Positions 45,607-57,929 of a stretch of 64,000 nucleotides of DNA are shown here, piece after piece. The translations under genes were made by a program, and so were the position numbers. The notes under the pieces were generated by a model that did no database searches, was not told where the DNA came from, and was given only the letters and a program-made list of their open reading frames with translations. Numbering within the stretch: the first letter of the stretch is position 1; each line of letters starts with the position of its first letter. The DNA is from Posidonia oceanica (lineage: Eukaryota; Streptophyta; Magnoliopsida; Alismatales; Posidoniaceae): contig JAZBRS010000026.1 in assembly GCA_037176725.1 (NCBI GenBank), positions 61,916,501-61,980,500 of the forward strand, written 5' to 3'.

Positions 45607-48127
45607 AAACTCGTCAGGCATCGCGTCGGAGCCTCGCAAGCTTGCCTGCTCTACATTGACTCGTTGGGCACTCGGGCGTCGGCTTGTTGCCGTCCGAGGC
45701 TTGCCTGTTGGGCATTGGCGGCTAGCCACAGGCTACAGCTCAACGACTACTCCTCGCCTCCTCTGCTAGCGTTGGTTGGGGAGGCCGGAGGTAATGGGAT
45801 TAGGGTTGAGTTGCTTGCGTGATGGGTAAGGCATTTATGGATTTAGATTGGGTAAATTATATATTACCTTCATAGTTTTTAAAAATTAAGATGAGACACG
45901 TGCCTCACCCGACCTGTTGTTAAATCCGCCACTGCCTATTCCCAGCAGAGCGTATTTTTCCTATAAAGTTGCACCACTTGACACATAAGCACTGCACATT
46001 CTTGACAGAGCAATAACTTCTGACACCCGACGCACCTGACATCGCCGCCCGGCTCAGTCCACTGCACCTAGTTCTCCCACCAGAACCCTGCACTCTCTCA
46101 TAACAACGAACCGAGACCTCAAGTATAAATAGACTACCTCGCAACGAGGTTAGGGATTCCAATCTTGAACTTTTTCCACTTGAATACTATGTTCTTTCCA
46201 CCAAAATTTTCTTTACGAGTCCTTACTTGTTCACACCTTTTAAACTTGATCTTCCCTCTAACTTAGGCATCGGAGTACCTTTGGTCGAACAATCAGGCAT
46301 CCTCTGGCTGTCTTTTCTCCTTGTTTGCAAACACTTTTTACGAGCCAACCGTCTTAGCTCAGCAGTTCAGAATGCTTCACCAACACCTCATCCCAGAACC
46401 AACAAGCAGGGTGGTGTGGTCGAAAGGGGTGAAATCAACTATTAATCTACACATTATGTGAACTTGGTGTAGCGCAGAACTACTTGTCTCGCGTGCTTGA
46501 GTTCAGGAAAATGGTCCTAACCTCCACTTCTAATGGTATGGAGAAGTTTCTAACCAAGATAGAGGTAAAAGTATTGAGGTCGTATTCAGTTAATGTGTCA
46601 CCATCCTCCAAAGGTCAAGTGAATTTTAATCTATGCATCAATCTTGAGATAAATTTCCAGATATCGGAGATTTGATCAGATATGTGGATACGTGCTTGTA
46701 ACTACAAGTGATGGCTTGTACTATTTATCGGTGACCCATGTCACATAGGATTAAGGCTCTTCCACTTAGGAGTTCAGAGTGTAAGCTCTATATATGAGCA
46801 AGACTATGGCTGTACCGAACTGAGACGACAGGTCAACTCACACACATGATAAAAGAGCATAGTGGTTCAGCCTGAAGATTTGATTATGTCCATGTAGACA
46901 CTAAGTCCTTCTTTAGATATGGAACAGTAAAAGTAGAAATAAGTAGATAATAGTATTAATATTCTACTAGAATTACTATTCTGTTTGAAAGTAAAAGAAT
47001 GTGTAAGGACAATAAGTGTGTATTAGAAGTTATTCTGGTTTAACTAAAAACTAGAATAAGTAACGAGGCATACATACATTAATACAATATATATAAAATA
47101 ACAATATATCATATTAAATAGTGTTATTTTTAAATCAATATTATTTTATTTGAGATCATATAAAATAAAATATCATAAATAGATAATATTTTATAAAATA
47201 TTACGAAATTTCTTTCATTTCTTTTCCTCTCTTCTGTCCTTCTCTTCTCATTTCTTTCATTCCGTCTCTTCTCTTCCTCTTTCTCCTTCCTTTTCTTCTC
47301 CACCAGTGGCTAGGCCACGGGCTTCTTGCTGGATGAGCGGCGGCGAGTGATAGTGGAGGAGGGGCGGCGTTCTCCACGTGCGGTGCAAGGCATATACCTC
47401 TTTGACATGCGGCGACCGTGAGCGGCGGTAGGCGGTGTTGTGTGTGCCTCTCTTTGGTGAACTCTTCCATGGTAAGCCCCCTTCTCTTTTCTTTGCGTGA
47501 CGTTCTCTATTTTCTTTTTGTCTTGGCATGGGTGCGGTGCAATAGGGACGGCGACGGATTTCTATTTTCCTTGATCTCCCCCATCTCCCGCGGTGGTAGG
47601 AAGTTCTCTATTTTCCTTGATCTCCTTCATCTCCGATGGTAGAATCTGGAACGCATACAAATTCGAGAAATTACACGGAAGAAGAAGTCGAATAGGAATA
47701 AGTCGAGTGAAATAACGTTATTCCACATCCGACGCGGAATTACAATTCCAGAATAAGAGAAACGGAATAGTTATAACTATTCTAATTTTATTCTACTTCT
47801 TATTATCTAAATAGAATTATAATTCTAATTCTGAATTTATTGTGATGTTTATCCAATATCCAAACATGGGCTATTTGCTCTTCATCTATCCATTGACCTT
47901 TCCGAGAGGCACCTAGGTGACCCACTCACTAGAGTGAACCACAATCTTAACACAAAAAGGTCGTACAAAAACTCATGTTTCTGATGATAAAATCTAATAG
48001 AGTATGTTCAAGTGGAGATGCTGCATTAATGCATGGGTTGCAAAGGTCACATCACAATTTACAAAACTTGAGATTTTCTCTCAGCCCCAAATTGTTTTTA
48101 GCATAGTAATTCTGACGATAAAATAGG
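45607..48127. other. Decayed repeat DNA with an LTR-like promoter and a possible MITE
   Basis: TATAAAT at 46124-46130, followed 15 bp later by the inverted pair CCTCG/CGAGG, looks like an LTR promoter remnant. About 46905-47872 has loosely mirrored ends (CTTCTTTAGATATGGAA versus the reverse of TTCCAATATCCAAACATG-like text) and may be a MITE; its TC-rich centre (47215-47300) has no protein signature. Confidence 0.35.
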
Positions 48128-48857
48128 ATTGAATGTAGACATGGTAACGGGGTCGGGTCAAACGGCTCGTAAAATAGCCCCATCTGACCCAGTCCACGGG
48201 AAATCCAAGTCAAGTCAGTCCAGGCCCAAGTCAGACCACAGGCGCACTAGGCTCAAGGCTTTGGCCCACTAGGCCCTCCTGGGTAGATCCAGTTTGGGCT
48301 CGTTGTTAGGAACGGACCGTGTCGGGTTGGGTCGGCTCAGAACTTCTTCTTTTTTTTAAGTGAGCAATGGCTGGTCAAACCGTTATCAACGTTCATCCCA
48401 ACGTTTTTTTTCTTCTTCTTCTATAAATATTTCTTCGTACCTTCTTTTTTTTCATATAACTCTCTACATCATCTTTATTTTCTACTCTACTATAAGTCTA
48501 CAATACTCTCATTCTCTCCAACTTTATCAAATTTTCAAGATTCAAGTAAAGAATTCAAGTTTAGCTTTGAATTCTGTCGCAGCGTTGATCCGGCCTTCAA
48601 CAATAAAATTTCTTTACTTCTAATCCCTCTAATTTCTCGACTTTTAATTCCTTCATTTTTGGATTTTGAATTTTTTTCGTTAAGAATTTCTTTTATTATC
48701 AATTTTTTTATACATTATAAATGACATATCCATTTGAAGATGTAGGAAGCTAAAATTATATCTCAACCTAGGAGTCAGACCAGCCTCAAATCATATAAAC
48801 CACACAAACACAATCCACAGCCATAAAAAAAATTAGGAAACAAAGTTCATGGATTTG

Positions 48858-49090
48858 CACTATAAGAAAACTGGATTTTAGCCACGGCCAAATTCCATAA
48901 CTAATACTAAAAAAGCATGGCTAAATCAATTTAGCCACGGCTTTTAACCGTGGCGGAGTCCGTGGCTAAAAGTCCAGTATTTAAAATTTAGCCACCACTT
49001 AGGTTGACCGTGGCTAATTTAGTCATGATCTTCATCCGTAGCAATGAAGATATTCTTGTCGTATCAAGATCCGTGGCCATGCACTTAGGA
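48858..49090 (+). mobile_element. One-ended CACTA terminal fragment
   Basis: Begins CACTATAAGAAAACTGGATT, then TTTAGCCACGGCC and several GCCACGG/CCGTGGC subterminal repeats. It is homologous in reverse orientation to the right end of the element at 55799-62652. No second end is seen, so it is truncated. Confidence 0.75.
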
Positions 49091-49289
49091 ACATGTAACT
49101 TTAGACCTTACTATTGAAAATAAATATTATTGTAATTATTGTAATACAGTATACACTTGTCCTAGGAGTGGGGATGTAGGTCATAGCTAGGCATTTATAA
49201 AAATGTATGGCTATACATAATAAAGAGGATAACACAAATTTAAGACAATCTAAATTGCACATAGGTTCTAGTGGATTAGTAAATTAGAA

Positions 49290-50892
49290 ATATAACGCAG
49301 AAGAAACAAAAGAAGGTATGACAAAATTTATAGTACAAGATGATCAACCATTTTCTTTTTCTGAAAATAAAAAATTTGAATTTTGTGTACAAAATTATTT
49401 AAACTCACAATTTAAAAGCCATTCTCAAAACACCACTAAAAATATAATTTATAAAAAAATTAAAAAAGATAAACATAATTTAATGGAAATATTTTTTAGT
49501 TTATTATGTAAAATATCATTGACTTGTAATGTTTGGATTGGTTCTAATAATTTTCCTTACTTATGTTTAACTGCACATTGGATAGACATAAAATGGAATT
49601 TATAAAAAAGATTAATTACTTTTAGAGTATTTGATCATCCACATACTACTAAATCTATAGCAAATATGATAGAAGATATTGCTAAAGAATTTAACATATA
49701 TTATAAAATTAATACAATATCTTTTGATAATGCTTCTAATAATAATGTTGCAATAGAAATATTAAAAAGAAATATAAGACTAGTATTAAATGGTGATTTA
49801 TTTCATTGTAGGTGTTGTTGTTATATTTTAAATTTAATTGTACAAGAATGTATAAATTGCATTAGGCATTATATAGAAAATATAAGATCAGCTATTTTAT
49901 TTATTCAAACATTATCTAAAAGATATCAAGAATTTAGACATCTATGTGCAGAAAATGATTTAAAACCTAGAAAATTTAAATTAGATGTTCAACATATATG
50001 GAACTTAACATGTGATACATTAAGTTCAAGTTTATTTTATAGTAACATAATTACAACATATTATAATGTAAAATCTCATTATTTGTTAAATGATGAAGAT
50101 TGGCATAATTCTAACATAATTCATAGTTTTTTAGAATCATTTTATAATGTAACTAAACAATTATCAGATCGATATTATCCAACTAGTTCTCTAGTTTTAA
50201 TTAATTTATTTAATATTACAAATATTTTTCAACAATATAAAGATATCCCATCTTTTGTAAATATTATTTAATTAATAGAAAATAAATATAATAGTTGTTA
50301 GAAGGAGTCTCTAATGTGGACATGTTTAGCATTAGTCATGGACCTCAAGCATAGATTAGTTAATTGTATGATACTTATCAATGATATTTTTAGTAACATG
50401 AATAAATCTTAAATAATAGATGCATTTAATAATAAAATTAAGGAAACTTTATATACATTATTTGAAGAATATGTTAGTAATTATAGTGAATGTAGTTCTA
50501 GTGCTCATACATCTAGTTTTGTAGGAACACATACTACTAGTAGTAGTGGTAGTTCATTTTGGAGTAGATTAAATAAGAAAAAAGAAAATTACGTAAAATA
50601 AACTACTAATAATAAAGTAGAAAATTATTTAGAACGTGAGTTTGCTTTTAGTAAACTTGAAATGAATAACTTAGATATATTAAAGTGGTGGTCTAGTACT
50701 GCAATTAGGTTTCCTGTAGTTTCTAAAATGGCTAAAGATTTACTAACGATTCTGGTGTCTACTATGGCATCGGAGTCTGCATTTTCTGCAGGTAAAAGAG
50801 TTTTAAACGATAAAAGCTGTAAATTATCAGAGAAGTCCGTAGAAGCCTCCGTGTGCTTAAAGAACTGGTACGATCCAGTTGATCGTCTTTAA
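49290..50892 (+). pseudogene. hAT-family transposase, broken
   Basis: The frame is interrupted near 49605 and 50271 and again up to 50600. Recognisable parts are NVWIGSNNFPYLCLTAHWID (RNase-H-like core), INTISFDNASNN (with the catalytic aspartate region), CCCYILNLIVQECI, and the C-terminal hATC dimerisation domain ILKWWSSTAIRFPVVSKMAK, then MASESAFSAGKRVLND. The N-terminal BED zinc finger is only faintly suggested just upstream. Codon content is very AT-rich. Several stops make it inactive. Confidence 0.88.
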
Positions 50893-51295
50893 AACTTGAA
50901 CTTAAACGACGAATCAGAACATGAGGAGACGATATCAACTTCAACAGGAATAGGTTTTACTTATGATTAATTGAAAATAGGTAGTTTTTTTTATAAAATT
51001 TTTAATTTATATTGATTTAATAATTTTAAATGTAAAAATGTAAAATGTTAAATATCTTATGTATTTTTTAATTTTTTTATGTATATATCAAATATTTAAT
51101 AATAAATAATTTTTTTTTCAAATTTTTTTTTAAAAACGGACTGACCCAATGGTCAGGCCCTGCTCGACTCGGCCTGGCCGGTCCGCGACCTGGTCCAATG
51201 GCGGGCCATGGACCGTACTAGGCTGGGTGTTAATAAAATCCAACTTGGCCTATCAAAGCAGACGGGCCTGGTCGATTTACATGTCTAATCGAATG

Positions 51296-52384
51296 TATTA
51301 TAAATTACGTCTGAATCTACTGATATAAATATGGAATAGGAAAAAAATGATTTAATTATAGAAACATGCATCCAGCCCACGTGATGGCTTTGCAATAAAT
51401 CATTTGGTACGCTAGAGTAACACTATAAATGGGGCTCTCTAATAAGCTTTTTATCAAAATGATAGAATAGCTATTCGTGGTAAGAACCAAGAAGAGAATA
51501 AGCTAGTGATAGAAGAGAATATCTTTCCTTTCTTTGATGGATGTAGAATAGTATACCTATTCACCGTATCTATCTATTGGGATTCAAAAATGCCATAACT
51601 AATTTGCCAATCTTTGTATGTAGGAAAAGAAAAATAGTATTAAGTAGAAAGTAATATTAATATTTTCAAAGTATTGTTATTCTATTTAGAAGTGATTTTT
51701 CTTTTAGAGGTAAATAAATACAGAAAAATTATGATTTGGTTAAAAAGTGAAATAAGTATCAGAATAAGTAAAAAAATGTAGATTAATAGTAATCAACTAG
51801 ATTATCAAAAAAAAAAATCTAATTTGAAACATGTATATATCATATTAAATATATATTATTTTTATATAAAAAAAAACATATTGTATACATACATATATCA
51901 GAATAACTTTATTCCACTCCTCCAGCAGAATGATAATTTTGAAATAAGTAAATTGAAATAGAAAATACTACCGATTTTATTCTAATTATTACACAAATAA
52001 ATGAAATACTAATCGTATTCTAGGTTTATTCCATATGTTATTTTAGTTCCAAACAAGGGAAAGGGAATAACACTTATTAGCTGTTGTATCGAGAAAACAA
52101 GTATAGATTTCAAGTATTTAGATACTTAAAATTTAAAAATATTTTCAAATGTAACTGTTTTAGAAATATTCACTAAAAGAAAAGACAATATGAATAATTA
52201 TTGGAGTGAACATAGCACATGTTACTAAATGCCGGTTTGGATAGATTTTTTTTTTTTTTTGAAAAGTTTGGATAAATCATTTTCTACCACCTATTGTTTG
52301 GCCATTTGTTCCCTATCAAGTCCTACTGATTTCATGACCTCAGAAGAGGTATGAGCTGGTATTCCTATCAATTGTTCTATTTGA
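51296..52384. other. AT-rich DNA, possible MITE
   Basis: Sequence of the kind GAAATAAGTAGAATAAT with TTCCAAACAAGGG near 52047 resembles the possible MITE at 46905-47872. Ends could not be fixed. No coding signal. Confidence 0.3.
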
Positions 52385-52772
52385 AAGTATTTAGTTGTCA
52401 TGCATATGAACATGTGAATAATGGTAAACTAGAATCTAGATTAAAAGATACATTTTTCTTGGTTATGTCTCTCGAGTAAAAGGATATAGATTATGGGATT
52501 TAGATCCTAAATCGTCTAAATTTATGATTAAAAGAAATATTATTTTCAATAAGTCTACTGTGTTGTCTTCAAATGAAGTTATTATTATTTCTTTTGATGT
52601 ACGTGGGAGGAAGAGTATTCTAAAGAAGGTGGAGTTGGAGACATTTGTTACACCACAAATTAGTCCAGGTCACACACGATTATCTTCCATGATTCAAATT
52701 GATGCATATGAATTTGACGAAGATGAAGCAGAACCTACACCAACAAATGATATATTCTCTTCAATTGTGTAA
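52385..52772 (+). pseudogene. Copia polyprotein fragment (integrase-RT linker)
   Basis: Reads VFSCHAYEHVNNGKLESRLK, then after a frameshift near 52452 FLGYVSRVKGYRLWDL, SKFMIKRNIIFNKSTVL and KKVELETFVTP. The motif order (FGC.AY, R....FLGY..GVKGY..W, ...RDV.F.E) is that of the Copia region between integrase and reverse transcriptase. Neither neighbouring domain is present. Confidence 0.8.
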
Positions 52773-54972
52773 CATACATCCATTCATATTTTACTTGATA
52801 TTTTTGCTATACATGATTTGTTGTTAGAGCAATTAGATGTCAAAATAATTTTCTTGTATAACGAAATTGAAGAGTAAATTTTCATACAATAATCAAAAGA
52901 TTTTATGGTTAAAAGTAAAGAAGATTATGTTTGTATAAAAGTCTTTGTACGGTTTGAAACAATCTCCACATCAATAGTTAGACATGGATATATACAACAA
53001 AAGTAAATACTCCTGTGCATTTTCAATGTTTTGATGTATTCTTTCTATTAAGTGGCTAGCCCAGATTTTCTTATATGTGATTTGGGTTGCATACATGCAT
53101 TTCAGGAACTAGCTAGAGTGATAGAGCACTAGTTGCTTGCATATAGATCCATGTCTGATTCCATCTAGATCCTTGTCAACAAAAAGATTTTGCATATAAA
53201 AATTATCAAGAGAATTATAATATTGTTCGAATTTGCATAAAATAAAAAAGGTATAATTTTTATTAAAAATAAATCATTTTATATATTTTTTACATATCTA
53301 AGTAAGATTTTAATATTGTTTTGCTTTTATTCTTTGAATGACCTGATTGATATTAATTGGTACATGAAGTGTTGGGGTTTATACGTGGTTTATATATTTA
53401 TAGATAAACTTACTACATCTCTACAGTATTTCAAGGAGTATACTGATATGAGGTCTTAAATACTGGCCGACTTGTGGGAGGGCCGACCAGACAGACCTCT
53501 CACAAGCAGGACTCCCACAAGTCGGCCTGTGTCGATTTATTGGATTGATATTGACTAGGACAGTCAAACACTCCCATAAATAGCTCACAACGGAGTTAAA
53601 TCTAAAAAAGATTCTTCCTTAGAAATCAAATGGAGTTAAAATATTTTACTTCGACTTACGTACACATTATCTTAATTATTCTACTATCTATTCTCTCAAA
53701 ATCTCAACTAAACGGACTCTAAATCTAAAAAAGATTCATCATTCAAAAAGCCAATAAATAGGGAGGTCTTGATAATAATCAAATGTTGAGAATTGTTAAC
53801 ACGTCTCAAACACCAAGATGTACAAATCATACAATAGACAAGTACAGACAATACCATGAACTAGGGAGCACAAACAATTTCCCGTATCAGTACAAGAATA
53901 AGGATGGATAATACATGCATGTTACGATACAAATAACACAGCATCTTTTCAGCTGATCCACTCCAGTACCAGCAAGAGCTAGATTACATCGCAACACGAA
54001 TACACGATCTACACAGGGACGGATTTACATGTGAGCATACGGTACGTGCCTATATTAGCCCTACTTTTCCTTTCTTATGTATGGGTACATATGTAAAATG
54101 CCTACATCAGTTCTTTCATCAGTTGCTTCTACTAAAGTGCCCGCATCTTCTGGATTCGCCACTAGATCCACACAAACCGTCGGAACGCCCTTGCTATGTT
54201 TGATGCATGGCTGTGACAGATTTAAATTCTGTCAGATAGCCAACTCTAAAGAAGTAGAGTATCTTAACATGGATTTTAAAGTATAATTTTTTATTTTTTT
54301 AATATAAACAAACCTTCTTTTGATGCATTGGAATCAATAAAAAGCATAATCATTTTCCAGTCAAACATGAACAACACAAAAATCACCGTACATTTTGAAT
54401 GTGACACGAGACGGGATTAATTTTTTAAAATAATATTATTTTAATAAATTATTATAAAATTAGATATACTTCTAAAATATTTTTAAAATTAGACTTCTGA
54501 TAGGGTTCAGGTGGATCCTATGTGTCTAGCCTATCAGCTATTTTTTTTTTGATTGAATTCAACAACTACACTGCCGAGTTCAGTTTAAAATGAATTCGGT
54601 ATTATAACAGCCGATTTCATTTTAAATAGAACCATTCGACAACAAAAACTGCGCAGTAACAGTAGCAGATACTATGTTCATCGGGCATTTGTGTTTACAT
54701 CAGGAGCACACTGTCGGCGCACCCTAACCACTCTAATCCCACTTCTGTTCTCTGGTAGTTCTCTCTTGAAATCAGATTTTATAATGCATTTTCTCTGGTT
54801 TCTTCCCTTTTTTGCATTGTATCTGGTTTCTTCTGTTTTTTTGCATTGTCTATGGTAGTTCATGCAGTCTCAGATTTTTATTTTTATTTTTTGAACATAT
54901 TTTCATTGTGTTGATATATTTTAGTCTTACAATGATAATTGAACATATCTTTCTTTACGTTGTAGTGACAAT
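52773..54972. other. Intergenic, with a perfect 16-bp dyad
   Basis: No gene recognised. A perfect inverted repeat GGCCGACTTGTGGGAG (53465-53480) and CTCCCACAAGTCGGCC (53512-53527) encloses 31 nt. Smaller dyads occur, such as CTGATAGG/CCTATCAG near 54500-54540. Confidence 0.6.
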
Positions 54973-55314
54973 ATGGCAAATAGTATGGTGCTAATATTAG
55001 TTTACTATGATGGAAATGTTGTTATGGATGGAAAAACTCCGGAATATGAGGGTGGTACTTCTAAAGTAGTCGGTTTACGTCGTAAAAGTAAATTAATAGA
55101 CTTGAAGAATAAGGTGTTTAAACTTACTAGATTTGATCGACGTTATTATGATATTAAGATATCATGTAAGTGGTCTTTGCATGGCTCGTCAACTTGTATT
55201 GAAATCACAGATGATGATACGATGGAGGTTATGTTGAGCTTGACTGATAAAGTGACTACTGTGGAAGTGTATGTGGAAAAATTAGATTTAGATTATGGAA
55301 CTGTATCTCAATAA
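54973..55314 (+). pseudogene. MULE (MuDR-type) transposase N-terminal fragment
   Basis: A 113-aa open frame, MANSMVLILVYYDGNVVMDG then TPEYEGG, KSKLIDLKNKVFKLTRFD, YDIKISCKW, CIEITDDDTMEVML and VEVYVEKL. This resembles the PB1-like N-terminal domain of plant Mutator-like transposases (from memory). It ends at a stop, and no zinc finger or catalytic core follows; Gypsy sequence starts shortly after. It is probably a fragment. Confidence 0.5.
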
Positions 55315-55382
55315 CACTATGCACATTTTACTACAACCTTCACTCGAATGTTGGACTCTGATGTTGATCCAAGTTTCGTTCA

Positions 55383-55795
55383 ATGTAGAAGCTCACAGAT
55401 CGCCATACAGTATTCACCCTGGCACCACAAAGATGTTCAAAGACCTGCAAAGGAATTTTAGGTGAAAGGACATGAAGAAAGACATTGCAGAATTTGTATC
55501 ACGATGTCTTGTTTGTCAACAGATTAAGGTTGAGTATCAGAGGCCGGTTGGAGTGTTGCAATTTATAGAGTTACCAGAGTGGAAATGGGAGAATGTGACT
55601 ATAGACTTTGTGTGTGGTTTGCCTAATACCAGGAAAAAGCAGGATGCGATATGGGTGATTGTGGATCGCTTTACTAAGTCAGTACATTTTCTACCAATTT
55701 GGATAGACCAAAAGCTGGATATCTTAGTCGAGTTGTATATTCAGGAAATTGTGAGATTGCATGGAAATTTTTACTTCACTTCGAAATTTTGAAAA
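55383..55795 (+). pseudogene. Gypsy integrase, 5' half (split by CACTA)
   Basis: Reads EAHRSPYSIHPGTTKMFKDL (zinc-finger HH part), FVSRCLVCQQIKVEYQRPVG (CC part), then the core WKWENVTIDFVCGLPNTRKK, IWVIVDRFTKSVHFLPI and IVRLHG. A short deletion after LHG removes the VSDRD region with a catalytic aspartate. Two stops (after NFR, after TSKF) fit TGG-to-TGA changes. It resumes at 62656. Confidence 0.92.
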
Positions 55796-55959
55796 AATCA
55801 CTACAAGAAAATTAAACTTTAGCCACCGATTTTAGCCACAGACAATAAATCCGTAGCTAATTGATATATTTAACCACAAAATAGACATAGATACATAAAT
55901 TTTAAATAATAAAATAAAACATTATTTAACCTAACTATAAAATGTCTGTATTAAAATCT

Positions 55960-56330
55960 TAAAAATTTAACCACAATGGTTCATTCCCTCTTTTATTTAC
56001 TAAGAAACCTACTCCTTCCTCTACCCCAAAACCTTCCCCAAAACAATCTTCGTCCCTTCTCCCTCCACCCCAAAGCCTAATCCCGCTCCTCCTCCTTCGG
56101 TTCTCCCTCCGCCCTCCTGCGGCCTCCTCCGCGCCTGTTGCTCCTCCTCCTTCAATTCTCCTCCGCCCTTCTTTCCTACGCCCACCTCCTCCTCCGGTGC
56201 TCCCTCCGCCCTCCTCCGGCCCGGACTTGCTCCTCCTCCTCTGGTTGTCCCTCCACCCTCCTCCGGCCTCCTCCCTGCGCCCGTGTATAAGATGGACAAA
56301 TAGGGTTGTTTTGCGAGATACCGACAATTT
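55960..56330 (+). other. TC-rich block in the CACTA element
   Basis: Strongly CT-rich on the plus strand (CTCCTCCTCC runs), possibly a captured 5' UTR or Pro-rich coding exon. Open frames on either strand are low-complexity and not convincing. Confidence 0.4.
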
Positions 56331-56410
56331 GTAGTTGTATCAACCAATGTTCTGGGCATGGCTATTGTCATGGTGGCTATTGTTATGGTGGCTTTTGCCA
56401 GGTACCCTTC

Positions 56411-56986
56411 TAACACATTTTTTTGATAGCACTCACATTAAGTGCGGGGAGATCATTTTTTATAGATAAAAATGAGAGCTGAAGACTTCTGGATATATTA
56501 ACAACTCGATTGTCTTATTTTACGATTGGTTTCTGATATGCTATGATTTTTTTTCAAAAGCATACAAGGTCTTTCTTCTGATTAATTATAAGATGGGTAA
56601 AAATCAGATACAAAGAGTTTTCCAGGTGATTTTTGTATTCAGAGTTCCCTTCCACTGCTTTTAATAGATTTTCAGACATCTGATGTAGATTCATCATATA
56701 ACACATTTTTTTGATAGCACTCACATTAAGTGCGGGGAGATCATTTTTTATAGATAAAAATGAGAGCTGAAGACTTCTGGATATAGTAACAACTCGATTG
56801 TCTTATTTTACGATTGGTTTCTGATATGCTATGATTTTTTTTCAAAAGCATACAAGGTCTTTCTTCTGATTAATTATAAGATGGGTAAAAATCAGATACA
56901 AAGAGTTTTCCAGGTGATTTTTGTATTCAGAGTTCCCTTCCACTGCTTTTAATAGATTTTCAGACATCTGATGTAGATTCATCATA
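56411..56986 (+). repeat. 288-bp tandem duplication, nearly identical copies
   Basis: Copy 1 is 56411-56698 and copy 2 is 56699-56986, both starting TAACACATTTTTTTGATAGC. By eye I see one difference (TATATTAAC versus TATAGTAAC). No coding signal. Confidence 0.93.
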
Positions 56987-57272
56987 TCATGTATTCATCA
57001 ATCCTTCTAGTGCTGTTAATGTATTCAGAATTCAAAGCAATCAATCCTTATTTTGTTTTTTTAATATGTAGATTCAACATATCATGTTGATTTTCTCTAA
57101 CTAAAAGTTATATAAGCTATACATGATTGTTTGAGTGCGAAAGTGGCTGGTTTGGGATAGATTGGAGTACCTCTTCTGGCTCATCACCAATTTAAGAATG
57201 GCCCAAATGGCTTCAACCATCCACAATAAAAATTTCGGATAAAGCATTTGGACATAGGGCATCTACTAACAT

Positions 57273-57473
57273 TGTTGCTATTGTGAAAAAGAAAAGGCCT
57301 CTCATTTATGTCTATGATCTACCACCTGAGTTTAATAGTCACCTTCTTAAGCTTTATTTACAATATGGAATTACTTGAACTTTTTTTTTGAAGGACTTGG
57401 AAGGAGCGAAAGACACTTGTTTACTTCAATACAACTTTAGGATCAGCTTATGTTGGTGGCCGACCTGAATCCA
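57273..57473 (+). pseudogene. Captured exon pieces of a GT47 exostosin-family glycosyltransferase
   Basis: The first piece (about 57273-57366) reads KKKRPLIYVYDLPPEFNSHLL, the conserved opening of the plant exostosin domain. The second (about 57399-57473) reads RKTLVYFNTTLGSAYVGGRP then EST and a stop, matching the later KRKTLFYFNG-type motif. The long central part and the C-terminal donor-binding part are missing. Members are Golgi type II glycosyltransferases acting on cell-wall glycans or arabinogalactan/extensin proteins; which gene was the donor is not clear. It cannot be functional. Confidence 0.7.
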
Positions 57474-57648
57474 CATAAGTGGAGTTCTTCAAAATATATT
57501 TCTTTTGTATGAAATCAATGTCTAAATTGTTATCATGCTAGTTCGGACAGTTCACCGTAACTGTTTGTTTTTGTAGAATATCATATGTATGCTATTGCTT
57601 TATGAATATTCCACTGTACTGGAATTTTCTGAACATTGTTAGTCATCC

Positions 57649-57921
57649 ATGAGATCATTGGTACAAGTGGTTCACCTTGCTGTTTCCATTCCTTGTACAT
57701 TCGAAGTCGATAAATTCTTGGATCATATGATAAGTGTGTATATTTCTACTGTATTGTTACTATTCCAATTGAAGGCTTTACTTGAAGAATGCTATATATT
57801 GGCAAACTGCATATATAGCATGGCAGCATCTTCAGATTCTCTTCATATTTCATTCATGAATTCATCCATGAAATCTTTTGAGACGATGATGAGGCAAAGA
57901 AGAGCAGTAAATCATCTCTAG
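57649..57921 (+). other. Unidentified open frame in the CACTA cargo
   Basis: A 90-aa frame whose second half (LKALLEECYILANCIYSMAA, then SDSLHISFMNSSMKSFETMM) looks like real coding sequence, with an intron-acceptor-like CAATTGAAG before it. I do not recognise the family. It may be a third captured gene piece or part of the GT47 or ATG18 donor. Confidence 0.35.
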
Positions 57922-57929
57922 TCTTTCTA

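Larger units (their letters stand above)
48136..51287 (+). mobile_element. hAT transposon, 3152 bp, decayed
   Basis: Ends TAGACATG and CATGTCTA are inverted. Flanks ATTGAATG (48128-48135) and ATCGAATG (51288-51295) make an 8-bp target duplication with one mismatch, diagnostic of hAT. Subterminal GGGTCGGGTC-type repeats lie in both ends. A TATA box (TATAAAT, 48422) precedes the coding part, and a transposase pseudogene fills 49290-50892. A fragment of a CACTA end (48858-49090) is nested between promoter and coding region. Confidence 0.85.
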
